Positions 1 through 12,291 of a stretch of 64,000 nt of DNA are shown here, in pieces. Source of the stretch: Branchiostoma floridae (taxonomy: Eukaryota; Chordata; Leptocardii; Amphioxiformes; Branchiostomatidae); contig NC_049997.1 in the NCBI RefSeq assembly GCF_000003815.2, positions 5,468,776-5,532,775 of the forward strand, read 5' to 3'. The first letter of the stretch is position 1, and each line of letters starts with the position of its first letter. The position numbers and the translations under genes were made by a program. Below the pieces are notes generated by a model. The model was given only the letters and a program-made list of their open reading frames with translations, did no database searches and had not been told where the DNA came from.

Positions 1-2250
1 ATGCAATATATACCCTAACCCTAGCTATAATTGCCTTGAATACCCTATTGTCCGATCCCTATCCCTAGAAGTTAGGGTTAGCGCTTAAACACTCATATCT
101 CCACAACAAAGCACGCAGTTTCAAAACGGATTTCAGATTACAAGTACCCACCGAAAGACCTTTCTAATCATACCAAGTTTGACCGCCTTGAATGCACTAT
201 ATACCCTAACCCTAGCTATAACCGCATTGAATACACAATAGTCCTAAGTAACTCCTAACCCTATCCCTATCCCTAGCAATTAGGGTTAGGGTTAGCGCTT
301 AAAAACTCATATCTCCACAACAAAGCACGCAATATCAACACGGATTTCAGATTATAAGTACCCACCGAAAGACCTTTCTAATCATACCAAGTTTGACCGC
401 CTTGAATGCAATATATACCCTAACCCTAGCTATTACCACCTTGAATACACAATAGTCCTAACCCGATCACTATCCCTAGCAATTAGGATTAGGATTAGAG
501 CTTAAACACTTATATCTCCACAACAAAGCAAGCAATTTCAAAACGGATTTCAGATTACAAGTACCCACCGAAAGACCTTTCTAATCATACCAAGTTTGAC
601 CGCCTTGAATGCACTATATACCCTAACCCTAGCTATAACCGCCTCGAATACACAATAGTCCTAACCCTAGCCCTATCCCTAGCAATTAGGGTTAGGGTTA
701 GCGCTTAAACACTCATATCTCCACAACAAAGCACGCAATTTCAAAACGGATTTCAGATTACAAGTAAACGTTAAAAGACCTTTCTAATCATACCAAGTTT
801 GACCGCCTTGAATGCACTATATACCCTAACCCTAGCTATAACCGCCTTGAATACCCTATAGTCCTAACCCTAGCCCTATCCCTAGCAATTAGGGTTAGGG
901 TTAGCGCTTAAACACTCATATCTCCACAACAAAGCACGCAATATCAACACGGATTTCAGATTACAAGTACCCACCGAAAGACCTTTCTAATCATACCAAG
1001 TTTGACCGCCTTGAATGCACTATATACCCTAACCCTAGCTATAACCGCCTTGAATACCCTATAGTCCTAACCCTAGCCCTATCCCTAGCAATTAGGGTTA
1101 GGGTTAGCGCTTAAACACTCATATCTCCACAACAAAGCACGCAATATCAACACGGATTTCAGATTACAAGTACCCACCGAAAGACCTTTCTAATCATACC
1201 AAGTTTGAAAACCTTGAATGCAATATATACCCTAACCCTAGCTATAACCGCCTTGAATACACAATAGTCCTAACCCGATCCCTATCCCTAGCAATTAGGG
1301 TTAGGGTTAGAGCTTTAACACTCATATCTCCACAACATAGCAAGCAATTTCAAAACGGATTTCAGATTACAAGTACCCACCGAAAGACCTTTCTAATCAT
1401 ACCAAGTGTGACCGCCTTGAATGCACTATATACCCTAACCCTAGCTATAACCACCTTGAATACACAATAGTCCTAACCCGATCACTATCCCTAGCAATTA
1501 GGGTTAGGGTTAGAGCTTAAACACTCATATCTCCACAACAAAGCAAGCAATTTCAAAACGGATTTCAGATTACAAGTACCCACCGAAAGACCTTTCTAAT
1601 CATACCAAGTGTGACCGCCTTGAATGCACTATATACCCTAACCCTAGCTATAACCGCCTTGAATACACAATAGTCCTAAGTAACTCCTAACCCGATCCCT
1701 ATCCCTAGCAATTAGGGTTAGGGTTAGCGCTTAAACACTCATATCTCCACAACAAAGCACGCAATTTCAAAACGGATTTCAGATTACAAGTACCCACCGA
1801 AAGACCTTTCTAATCATACCAAGTGTGACCGCCTTGAACGCACTATATACCCTAACCCTAGCTATAACCCTAACCCTAACCCTAACCCTAGCCCTAGCTA
1901 ACCCTAGAAATTAGGGTTTGGGTTAGCGCTTAAACACTCATATCTCCACAACAAAGCACGCAATTTCAAAACGGATTTCAGATTACAAGTACCCATCAAA
2001 AGACCTTTCTAATCATACCAAGTGTGACCGCCTTGAACGCACTATATACCCTAACCCTAGCTATAACCCTAACCCTAACCCTAACCCTAACCCTAGAAAT
2101 TAGGGTTAGGGTTAGCGCTTAAACACTCATATCTCCACAACAAAGCACGCAATTTCAAAACGGATTTCAGATTACAGGTACCTATCAAAAGACCTTTCTA
2201 ATCATACCAAATTTGACCACCTTGAATGCAATATATACCCTAACCCTAGC
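1..2250. repeat. Subtelomere-like satellite, ~203-bp unit with telomeric words
   Basis: About twelve tandem units, recognisable by the phrase TATACCCTAACCCTAGCTAT near 8, 199, 413, 616, 820, 1022, 1225, 1428, 1629, 1846, 2044 and 2233; most spacings are 201-204 bp (extremes about 190 and 217). Each unit carries CCCTAACCC on one side and TTAGGGTTAGGG in opposite orientation about 60-90 bp later, then a conserved non-telomeric part (beginning CTCATATCTCCACAACAAAG). Units near 1846 and 2044 hold longer CCCTAA runs. The layout fits a subtelomeric satellite at a left chromosome end, but an interstitial satellite is also possible. Confidence 0.85.
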
Positions 2251-2820
2251 CTAAGTCGGAAGGCACCCTAGAGCTCCGACCGCAATGTAATTTCTAGGTC
2301 GATTTGAACCCCACATGACGGGAGAGCGTTTTCCTTTATAAAACGAAAATGAAGTAATATTTGTCGCAGAAATTTTCACCACGGTAGGCTAATATGGTGA
2401 TCTATATGATCATATAGCAGTTATGATCTTCCGTTCATCTTCTTGAAGATATAAGCAATTCATCTTTGCCCAAACGATATCTGTGCAACAGGTGGCGCTT
2501 ATTGGTGTCTTTTTCGAGTTTAAGATTCTTCTATTCATCAAGGATGATTTACACAATTAGCAAGCATAGGTATGTTGATATTCCAATTGTGAAATTACCT
2601 TCAGAATGCGTTTTGATGAATATATTCATAAACAACAAAAAGAAGTATATACAATAGCGAGTTAATTGTGACTAGCGACATTTAGCGGTACTGCAAAATT
2701 TGCCCTAGCGTGGTGTATTATTGACGTATTTTGGCGAGTTTTGACACCTATTCTATTATGATGATCAGTAAAATGAGTAACAATTTTATTCATTTGTTCA
2801 AGTCTTTTCTGTGCACACAT
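2251..2820. other. Unique AT-rich sequence, no gene seen
   Basis: After the satellite the sequence becomes unique. Only a short open frame of 63 codons at 2466-2657 is present; it has low-complexity composition, no domain and no splice context, so I do not call it a gene. Confidence 0.5.
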
Positions 2821-3631
2821 CATGTAATTTGAACAACTGAAAAGCCTTCCATTTATTGAAGTCCAGTTATCGGAAACAATAGAGTTTCCTGATTTTCAAA
2901 TCAAGTCCTCATTTGCATAATATGTGTATTACTATAAAAATCTTTGCCTGAGCGACCTGCATGCCTAAAATGACGGAAATCCGTTGTTTCTTCCTTCAGT
3001 TATACTCTTTGGAATGTCTTGACAAAAACACTCCTGCATTTCCAAAATCACACGAGGAGATTCAAAACCTACCCTACCTTGTCCTGCCACCCAAACGTCA
3101 AGACCTTACCATGTTCGTTATAAGAGATGCATTGAAAAACTAATATAATGGAATATTCTCATTCATCATGCAAATGACCCCCATTTTGCATAATTAATAT
3201 TTCATTTTGTATATTTAAGCCACCTACATACAATCATTAAAATCCGTTATTTGCAACTTACACCTATCTTGAGTTATCCTTTGTGGATTTTATCTAATAC
3301 ACAAAATGTCCAAACTTACACAACTTCTTCCAGAGGTATCTAATTAACACATCGAGTCCATACCTTGTTCACAACACAAGATATATGGAAAAAAATTGAA
3401 TTTCCACGGCAGTATCAAAGGAAGATGTCGCTAGGGGGCCAAAAATCGTTCACATCCCACCAACACACTTAGTATCAAACCAATCCATTCAGCCATTCCA
3501 ACACACTTAGTATCAAACCAATCCATTCAGCCATTCTTGAATTATTTAGACAGACACACACACACACACACACACACACATAAGCGCTAGACTAAGTGAA
3601 AATATAACCTCCATGAATATATTATGGAGGT
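2821..3631 (+). mobile_element. Non-autonomous element with ACCTCCATG...CATGGAGGT end (copy A)
   Basis: The right end is the palindrome ACCTCCATGAATATATTATGG continuing to GGAGGT at 3607-3631, preceded by a (CA)n tract (3551-3582). Internal text resembles the copies at 31515-32274 and 54548-55571: AATCAAGTCC/ATTTGCATAAT words, a stretch reading SLECLDKN, and 'AGTATCAAACCAATCCATTCA' type sequence, which is here tandemly doubled (about 3458-3535, unit near 38 bp). The left boundary is uncertain. No transposase is encoded. Confidence 0.6.
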
Positions 3632-3639
3632 AATAATAA

Positions 3640-5330
3640 TAATATACACAGATGTGCTAGCAAAACATTTTGTTTAATAGAAGAGATACATGTACCATAT
3701 CAAAAACAAAACTTTAAAGAAATTTGCAATGTCCTTGGATTCGGTGTCACTTGACAACATGACAACTTCAAGACTGTGCATATGGTGGATTTGTTTTCGA
3801 GTCCTTACATCACCTTGGTAAGTTAAAACAATCTGATTCATCCTTAAATAAGGAATCTTGATGACTGCTTACCTGCCCTTAAACCATTGACTCATAAAGC
3901 TAATGACTCACTGTGTTTATCAACACCACTGTTTATTTCATGATGACTTGACTGCAAAGTAAAGATTGACAAATTTAGGGGATCCAATACTTGGAAAAGA
4001 AAGGCCAACACTTTTCATACATTTGGATATAATCCTTGCATGTCTTTGCACTTACTGTATGTTTTGTATATGTAATTTGCCACGAAGGAAAATTCATACA
4101 GTTACATAATAAACTGATATGGAAAAATAGATAAATCCAAATTATTCAGATTATATTCACACAAAACAAAAGAAAAATAAAAGCTTCTTAACCATCAATT
4201 CCCTGTTCTTGTTACCCCTATCATCATGTGCTTGAGTGGCAGTATTGCTTAGCAAGACTCACACTAGTCTCAACACATACAATGTCTTACATTGACAGTG
4301 ACCTCATACATGTGTGTACAGGTTATGGTGAAAAGCACGTACTGCACTATAAACATGAAATTCTGTGATTTAAAATCTATTCACCAGGAACTGCTCATAC
4401 ACCTATTTTTGACAGAACATCTGAAACACACATCCATAAATAGTATAATGATTCTATCCTTCCCTATAGTTACCTTTAATACATTCTAAGGCTGTTCAAT
4501 ATATGGAATATATGGTAAAACACAGAACATCAGAAAGTCACTGATCCTTTTCAATCAGTCATGCTTACAATTACAGTTACTGAAAGCATATATAGTTATG
4601 GAATATATTTTTTTTGCAAGTTAAGCATATATAGTTATGGAATATATAATGCAAGTTACTGTAATTACATGCAAAATGGTTTCTCACAACATTGCATTAA
4701 TGGTGATACATTAGGTATTAGCTGCAACATTTTCTATTACATCTTCAATCCAAAGATTCCCAAAGCATCTGAATCAGATGTATCAATGGCAATGTAACAA
4801 TTACAAAAGCATCTGAATCAGATGTATCAATGGCAATGTACACTTCTACCAGTTGCTTAACTGCATATTTTTAATCTATATACACTTCTACCAGTTGCTT
4901 AACTTTTCCACAGTACAGACTGTACCTCACTGCATTTTTCTTAATTACTACCGGGACTTAGTTGGTGTTCATGGATGACTCCTCCATGCAGAAACAGGTT
5001 AATCCATTTCTGCATAATCAGCTTCTCGTCTGCTGCCATCCCATGTGTACAGATAACACACTGGTGGCCTGACTGGGTTGAGTATCATCAGCACCTATAG
5101 CAACAGCAACACAAAAATATATATCAGTTGTGATGGACATGATTCTGGTGAAGGATACGTTAACAGAGACACTGTATTGCATTGTTCTTGGTGCTTATGG
5201 TAGGCATAAAAGGGTATATGATTAGTATCTTGTGATCTATGGCAACAAAGACACTACTGAGATGTATCAATTTTCTCCTGTAGATATAACTTTTGACACA
5301 TGTCTCTGTGGCTCATCACCCATCAGAAAC
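3640..5330. other. Intergenic, with short local tandem duplications
   Basis: No coding sequence supported. Within 4580-4650 the words GCATATATAGTTATGGAATA occur twice, 4753-4840 holds GCATCTGAATCAGATGTATC twice, and 4839-4905 holds ACACTTCTACCAGTTGCTTA twice. These are three independent direct duplications within 350 bp. Confidence 0.6.
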
Positions 5331-5349
5331 TGTAGAAAAGCTAAATTTG

Positions 5350-5404
5350 TAAACACACCCACACACACATGCCCCCCCCCCACACACACACAGACACACA
5401 CGCA

Positions 5405-5443
<39 letters not shown>

Positions 5444-5670
5444 TCACACACACACACACACAGACATTCACACACACACACACACACACACACATACTCT
5501 TACACACACTCACACACAAATGCCCGAGAGAGCACACACACATACACATACACATACACACACTCACAGTCAAACACACACACAAATATGAACAGACACA
5601 AACGCGCACACACTCTTATTCACAAAAACATGCACATACACAGAGATACACACACATTCACACTCATAGA
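5350..5670. repeat. Impure (CA)n microsatellite
   Basis: About 320 bp of CACACA interrupted by GACA, CTCA, TACA and a C9 run near 5371. Open frames on both strands across it (His-Thr or Val-Cys repeats) are only products of the dinucleotide repeat. Confidence 0.95.
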
Positions 5671-5679
5671 GTCATATTC

Positions 5680-8550
5680 ATAATGTTTTGATTTGTTTGG
5701 TAATACATAATGTATTACATTAAATGTGCTCAAAATACCATCTGTATACTAATTACAAATGTGTTTGATTACTATTAGTTCTTGAAAAGGATTCTATTGG
5801 GTGTATTTTGCTATACTTCTGCACAATAAAGTATATTGGTAGTCATTGTCAAAATAACAGGGATTGGCACTAACACCCATTTCATTTTTAGAAACAAATA
5901 AGTCAACTTAGCAAAGTCCCACTTTGCAATGCTGTTCCACACAGGTGACATGATAACTCAAAATTAGTAAAAATGATGAATAAAAAAAGTTATAGCACAA
6001 GTTTTATAATTGGCTCTTATCCTGGTCTTCTTTTACAATAAAAGAGAGTACTGTTTTGGTCTATTAGTGTTTCTGTAGCTATAGAGTTCTCATGTGATGA
6101 TGAATATAATGCCTATGGTACAACAAGCTGCAGAGCTCTGCATGCTTGTAATACAATATTGCACCACACCTTAAATGGCAATACTCTATCACTCACAGGC
6201 ACATGTGCTAGAGCCAACATAAAGCAACTTTGCTAGGATCTTCAATTCAGGTCTATTATATATTTAATGTATAATCAAGTTGTGACAATTTAATCAGAGA
6301 CTCTTTCATACCACTGGATTTACCCTAAAGGCCAGGCACAGGCCCAATGATTGATCACAAGTTGCCAATCTTGATATGAACTGTCAGAATCTGGATTGGC
6401 CCTAATGTCCGTCTTCTGGTGAATTCAGCAGATTGAGTACAAACACCCCCTTGGAGCCTGATTCAGACAGTTAACGTTGATACCAGTATTCGTGAACAGG
6501 ACTGGACCATCCTGTGCCTGGGTGTCACCTATCGCACAGTATTGATTCAAAGTTGAATGATATGAAATATCAGCTCGGCTAATTATCATTAGTGCTTCAT
6601 GACAGGTGCAAAAATAATATAGAGTACACATAAATGTAAGAAGTGATGTGATCTGGCCATGAATGAACAAGTGGTGTGTTCAATGTCAAGTGTATCATGG
6701 GTTACTAACAAAATGGATTATGTTTAGCTAAAAGTTTACAGCATTTTGACTATATTGCTTACTTTTGATATTTTAAAAAGAAACTATGCTTATAGATAGG
6801 AATTATCCAATAAAGTAATATGATATTTCTCATGGAAAATGCAATTCCTAATCATAACATCTGGTATAGGATGATATTCTGCTTTCATTGACCACAACCA
6901 AAGTTTTTGTAACCTGCCTATAGATGTACATCCTATTACTACTTTCCTGGGACAATAATGACTGGTTTACTTCTCACCATAAGGTGGTGCTGACTAGTTA
7001 TTATTAAACCATGATTAAGGATGAACATGAACATATGAAAACCTTTGGGACTGCAATCGTCTACCTCAGCAGATTTAGATCCACCTAACTCGTACTGATA
7101 GTGATATGCCACCTACATGTATATGCATGTACAAGTTTGTAAAATCCTACCTAAAAGGACTTGGAGGTCAAGGGACTAGGTAGGTAGGTAGGTAAAAGGG
7201 CCCGGTAAAAGGACATACGTAGTACATGAGCAGTTTAAAAAAATGGTATCAGTCAAAAGAACTTCAGAATCTATTTCTTCGTATATATTTGGGGTGAAAC
7301 ACACAAAGCGCAAAAAATTCAGTGCGCCAATCAAAAACCTTTCACAAAAATGCCTTTATTGTGAGATTGAAGTGGTCAGAAAGGATACCAGACTAAACTT
7401 AAGTACTGTATGGTATAATTCTGAAACCAAAGTATGGTATATTGAACAACATATTCATTTCATTCAACAACATTCAACAATATATTCATTTCATACAACA
7501 TATTATTCATATTTGTTCCTAAACACCTTCTTTGACTTAATCAGTTAATGGAACTGACTTTGTTATTGTACTACATAAGTATCTGTTTCATAATATTTTG
7601 CAATTTACAACAGTTTGCTAATTTCTCAGCCACTTTGGACAGCTGAAAGTTGATGCATCGAATTCGGATGTCATCCATATAATCAAATCAACAGACATGT
7701 AGCCTGAGTGCATGTATACATACCCAGTATTTCGAGCCCAGGGATTATCTTATGATTTATCATAATAATCATATTGACCCTAACTCTGGCTTTCCACGTT
7801 TTTCTGCAAAGTTGAGTTTCAGCTGTGAAACAGTGTCAAAAGTTAATGTCCCTGCATAGACTATGGAAATTAGTGACCAGTCAGTTGGTAGTGGGGGAGT
7901 CATTTATCATAAGGGTATTTGAATGAACTAGCTAGGGATGTGTAACTACATGTAGATGTACTATCAGGTACTGGTACAGTAATCAGTTACAGAGGTTTAG
8001 GTACAAGTCCAGACCTGAACAGCATAACAGGGACAATTGAATATCAAAACAGAGTAAACTAAAGGTTTCAGGTATCTTATGCAGAGAACATGACATGGAG
8101 AGGCTTTCAAAACAAAGATGGTACTGATTTCACTGCCGAGCACCCGTACACATTCCTAGTATGTCTTGTCATGCCTGATAAATCATACCATAACAGATAC
8201 CACTGTGCTTAGTAACACCTGTGGATGGAGCAAGAATTTCTAGCGGGAACGTTAAGAATTATTGAATACAGTCAGTATTTCCAGGGGGTACGGTAACAAT
8301 TACGAGGTACTGCAAAAAATTTCTATCTGGTATATAGCAAGATCAATAACTGATACATTTGTTGTATAGGGGAAGAAAGGAGTTTCAAGGGTGTGGGCAT
8401 GGGGAACTGACATGAATATCACAACTGAGTTAGACAATAAGCATACCTCCAATGGAGTTTCTGACTTGTTCTCATTATATAGGGATTTTAGGTTTGAAAT
8501 TGCCTGATTTGGGTGACAGGTAGAAACCACCTTACACAGTGTACGAAAGC
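5680..8550. other. Intergenic, nothing recognised
   Basis: Read on both strands; only short open frames (81-101 codons) with no domain, signal peptide or convincing splice sites. A short GGTA repeat lies at 7175-7198. The text at 7665-7695 (GATGTCATCCATATAATCAA) recurs at 41053-41080, so that part is repetitive. Confidence 0.45.
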
Positions 8551-8560
8551 AATGAGTAAG

Positions 8561-8590
8561 CCAAGGAGGTAAAAAAAAAAACCTCCTTGG
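8561..8590. other. Perfect hairpin with A10 loop
   Basis: Ten-base arms CCAAGGAGGT and ACCTCCTTGG flank ten adenines. No gene depends on it visibly. Confidence 0.7.
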
Positions 8591-8679
8591 TGCCATCTGA
8601 GTGACATCATCTGTCAGGGCCTCAGCCAATTTGGCTTTACCTGCCAAACTATTAGAACTTCTGTGTTAGACTAGATTTG

Positions 8680-8780
8680 TGATACTTTTATGTATATACA
8701 TGTTTTGACTTGTTGTGACCTGTACCTAGCTCGGTTGGGCAAAACTGTTCAATAAAGGTCTTCATTCGTTCATTCATTAA
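8680..8780 (+). mobile_element. 3' tail of a LINE (L2/CR1-type), fragment
   Basis: The text around TGTGACCTGTACCTAGCTCG, followed by GTTCAATAAAGGTCTTCATTC and then an ATTC microsatellite (CATTCGTTCATTCATT), has the form of the 3' end of an L2/CR1-like non-LTR retrotransposon. The coding part is absent or too decayed to read upstream. Confidence 0.5.
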
Positions 8781-9391
8781 AAAGCCTGGGAAGTGAAATG
8801 TCACATTTTTGGCTGATATCTCAATACTTCATATCAGTGGCCTTTTTCCCCATGGCTATAAATTCCAAGCCATCAATAATAGAGATGTGGTGAATCATAA
8901 AACACAATAGGTGATGTGGAAAATGAAGAAAGCAACTTGGTGTTGCCTATAACTGTCTCCATTTTGTATATTGTTTAAGTGAGAACAGGATTCCTATCAA
9001 TCATCATTTCAACAAACTTAGCATTTGAAGTAAACTATCATAATAACAGTTGAAGTAAACTATCATAATAACAGTCACAGATTTGCTCAAGGATTAAGCA
9101 GACAATTAAAGTTTAAACATCAATATTATGCAAGTAGCACATCTGTGTTTCATGATTTCATCACTTATTGAGGAGGGCATATTTTGCTTCCTGTATCGTA
9201 TATGCAAGCGAGGAGGTTATAAATTCAATGATGCAAGTATATGATATATATATATATATATATAACACCACAATCAAAGGATGTCCTGTGATGTTCACTG
9301 CATCATCCTAGGTTAACCTTCCTAATCTCAAACAAACTTAGCTTTTGATATACTGACTGGTTTGAATGCACTTTTCCACAAGGCAATATTA
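8781..9391. other. Intergenic, short direct repeat and (TA)n
   Basis: A 26-bp tandem duplication (TTGAAGTAAACTATCATAAT at about 9024 and 9050) and a short (TA)n run at 9243-9264. No gene seen. Confidence 0.5.
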
Positions 9392-9399
9392 GTGAGCTA

Positions 9400-9799
9400 T
9401 TATAAGGGGTGGGTACCGAGGTCCGGTTCAGGTCCAGAGGATCAGGTCCTGGTCTGGACCTGAACCTGGACCTGATTCAGTATGTCGAAACTTGTAAATG
9501 GACAATACTCAAAACAACGGTCCATATTTCGCTACAAAGAAATCTGTTTTGTGGAGTGTTTGATTCCCACTGGCTTTTTAAAATCCTACAAGGCTTAGCC
9601 TCTGTACCACTGACTGTAAAACTGACTATAGGCTCTATTCTACTTCGCTCTTGTTATTTTCATTGACCGGTAGGCCCCAAAACGTGTGAATGCCTGTTCA
9701 TTTTCGAATAGGTCCAACAACCGGTCCACCAATTTTTTTCAGGTTCGTTTTTTTCTGGACCGGTCCATTAACATTAAGAAAAACCGGTACCCACTCTTA
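9400..9799. mobile_element. hAT-like MITE with 8-bp target duplication
   Basis: A 400-bp element with inverted ends: the left reads TAAGGGGTGGGTACC and the reverse complement of the right reads TAAGAGTGGGTACC. The identical octamer GTGAGCTA sits immediately left (9392-9399) and right (9800-9807), as expected for an 8-bp target-site duplication of the hAT superfamily. The interior has short inverted GGTCCAGACC-type motifs and no transposase. Confidence 0.8.
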
Positions 9800-9839
9800 G
9801 TGAGCTACTTAAAGAAACAGTTAGACTGTAAGTCAACTC

Positions 9840-10130
9840 TTTTGTGTAATGTAATTAGATGCTTTAGGTTGAACACAGATAACAGCCTGGCATTTTGGAT
9901 TCCTTCATCAAGAACTGATTACCACCGATATTCTTTTTACATCAAACATCACGCGATTGGAATGCCCTCCCGGAATATATAGTCCACGCCAAAAACTGGG
10001 AGGCATATAAGAATGCCCTCCATACCAGTCATTTACTTCAACCAAAGGCTGCAGGTTCTTGCCACCACACAGCAGAGTGCCGGTCAGGGAGTGGAGCCCC
10101 TGCCCACTGAGGAGCCAAAAGCCACCAGCC
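9840..10130 (+). pseudogene. Decayed 3' end of a LINE ORF2 protein
   Basis: Conceptual translation gives SSRTDYHRYSF in one frame and then, after a shift of one base near 9930, DWNALPEYIVHAKNWEAYKN in the next. The pattern Ser-Phe-Phe ... Asp-Trp-Asn-x-Leu-Pro ... Ile-Val-x-Ala ... Lys-x-x-Leu is the usual C-terminal signature of CR1/L2/jockey-type ORF2 proteins. A frameshift and a later stop (10108-10110) show that it is dead. It directly abuts the MITE at 9400-9799. Confidence 0.6.
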
Positions 10131-10317
10131 ACCAACCAGCCCCACAAACCACCTGCATCTACACTGTACACCTAGAAAATTACCCCACCCTCACCCCAGT
10201 GCCTGAGCCCTCAACCTAATCAGGTATGGCACTCAAAGGAAGAAGGAGACATTATTTGTTATCCAAAATTCATTGTGCACTAGGACGCACCATCACGTGA
10301 TGATGCGAGTAGAAACA

Positions 10318-10397
10318 GTCTCCTGGCTCACTGCAGGAATAATGAACCCAGGCTGACCAACTAACGAACCAAGCACCATAACCACTAGGCTAAAAGG
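10318..10397 (-). mobile_element. tRNA-like SINE head, degenerate
   Basis: On the minus strand the text AGCCTAGTGGTTATGGTGCT resembles a Pol III A box region, and GGGTTCATTATTCC about 45 bases later resembles a B box. The spacing fits a tRNA-derived SINE promoter. The B box is imperfect and the body is not delimited, so this is tentative. Confidence 0.4.
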
Positions 10398-10549
10398 TTT
10401 TTTTGGACCCATTGGACTGGTTAGTTAATGGCGTTTGAATCTCACTGTTACATGAATTATAGAAATTGTTTGTATCTCAATTGCTTATATCCCTTTATCC
10501 AGCCATTCATACCTGGCCTGAGGAACTCTCTAAACTTAATTTATAACTT

Positions 10550-10905
10550 CAGGGGTCGAAATACCACCTGCATATGCAGGTTAGTGCAGGTAAAATTGTA
10601 GCTGTGCAGGTATTTCTGGTGTCTACCTGCACCAAACCTGCACTGGTCCATGCATTGGCTTTTATACATAAATGTCATTGATGTAGGTGTATGTTGATTG
10701 TTATTAGCTGCATTGAATGTTACCACCTACCTAATAAAGTATAAAAGAAGAAATAGCAATGGTTCCTCAACAATTTTAGTATGGTCCATACTTCCTAATT
10801 CAGAGTGGTGCAGGTAAAATTTGTTTGGTGCAGGTAGTTTTCAATGTTACCTGCACCAGTGCATGTATGCAGAAAAATGTATTTCGACTCGAAATTCGAG
10901 CCCTG
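10550..10905. mobile_element. MITE with CAGGGGTCGAAAT / TTCGAGCCCTG ends
   Basis: The ends are CAGGGGTCGAA and, inverted, CAGGGCTCGAA. The interior is rich in the word GCAGGT and its complement (ACCTGC), which occur in opposed orientations. Ends beginning CAGGG are common in hAT elements; the flanks share only AACTT, so I could not confirm an 8-bp duplication. Confidence 0.6.
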
Positions 10906-10919
10906 AACTTACATTAAGT

Positions 10920-12176
10920 TAAATTACAGTATTAAACAGGTCAGGTCACCATTCTCCTCTGGTCGGCTTCGTTATAATTATGATATAATTTGACGGCCCA
11001 GTCGGCCTGCTTCTGATTAGATGTCCTATGAGACTTCGGTACCAGAGGGGTTTACCTTGGCTTTTGCGTTGTAAATAACCTAACCCCGTAAAAGTTCCCT
11101 GGCGTGCGCTGGTGAACTGGGCGGACGGGCCACTCTCTCAGCCCCGTAGAGATAGCGACCAGCTCCCGATGGCATAGTTATAATTACCAGGCTAGGCACC
11201 CGGTTGTGTCACTATTCGCAGACTAGTTTTACCACCTAAGATACAAGTAGTAGTAGTAGACAAGGAAAGTTGGGTATATAGTGACCACAACGTCAGTATA
11301 TAAACCGCTCAGGGCTTACAAAAATGATTTTTCCTGGGGCGAGATGACCGTGAGTGTTTAACCCATGAGCTACTTCGGGTTTTCAAACCATGATTTTTCC
11401 ATACTTCATTGTTGGTTATCAAAGAGAAAACTGAAGCCAGGATTATAGGACCTACCTGTTGAACGTGTTACGTAGAATGAATATGCTTGGAAAGGAGTTT
11501 CCAGGCTCATATCGCCGACCGCCACACACCTTCCGTCCGATCTGTGGGCGCCGCCATGTTGGGTCAGCATCACGGGTTGTTGACCCCGACTCCTGATTAT
11601 CCCATCGCGAACTCTTCGCTAATCATACGGCCTCAGTCCATAAGAAGGCACTGATCAACCGAACGTATTCGCAAATCATGCCCCATGATTAACAAACCTT
11701 CATGATAATAATAACAGAATGGGGTGCTCTGTGTGCCCTCTCTTTCTGGACTGACCCCGATCACTGGTGTTCCTTCTTTTTATCCCCTAGCTAATTCCTA
11801 CCACATGTACTTGGCAGGTCATTAATTAGCTGTGATCTGGACCCTTTGTTCTTCCTTATCTCATCTACTCCTCAGCAAAAATACAAGATGTTTATCAGTG
11901 ATTATCAGAATCTGTGGATTTCTAAGAACCCACCCAAGAATCATTTTAAACAGATGTTGTCAATATGTGCTCTATTACACTTAGCCGCACTTGGAATTGT
12001 TTCTCGTATCAAATCTTAATTATATTGATTTGTACATTTGCAAATGTTAAAAGGAAAGGAAAAACGTGATATGTGCAAGTACATAAATCCACAAGATTAA
12101 GACATTGTACATCTTAACTCTGTTTTGAAAGAATCTGAAAGATTTTGAAGTTATTATCTTTGTTCTCTCCCAACAA
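10920..12176 (+). other. Upstream region of the NXPE-like gene
   Basis: No open frame of note. It is less AT-rich than its surroundings, with CpG-containing text such as GGGCGCCGCCATGTTGGG at 11547. A 5' untranslated exon and promoter probably lie here, because the first coding exon at 12181 is preceded by a splice-acceptor-like pyrimidine tract ending in AAG. I could not place the start of transcription. Confidence 0.35.
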
Positions 12177-12180
12177 GGAC

Positions 12181-12291
12181 ATGGCGAACGGTGGAAGGAA
12201 ATTGCTTGTGGGTGGACGAATTCGCATGTGGTTTGGTACAGTACTCGCACTGGGTATTGCAACATTATTACTGTACTTCAACATATACGAG
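12181..12291 (+). CDS. NXPE-like gene, exon 1: signal anchor
   Basis: 37 codons ending in phase 0 at TACGAG/GTACAC. The basic N-terminus (RKLLVGGRIR) followed by about 17 hydrophobic residues fits a type II anchor with the N-terminus in the cytoplasm. Confidence 0.75.

Noticed and set aside
5232..5683. His/Thr-rich frames over the CA repeat
   Set aside because: Pure consequence of CACACA; the same is true of the frames over 33125-33536 and 32040-32455.
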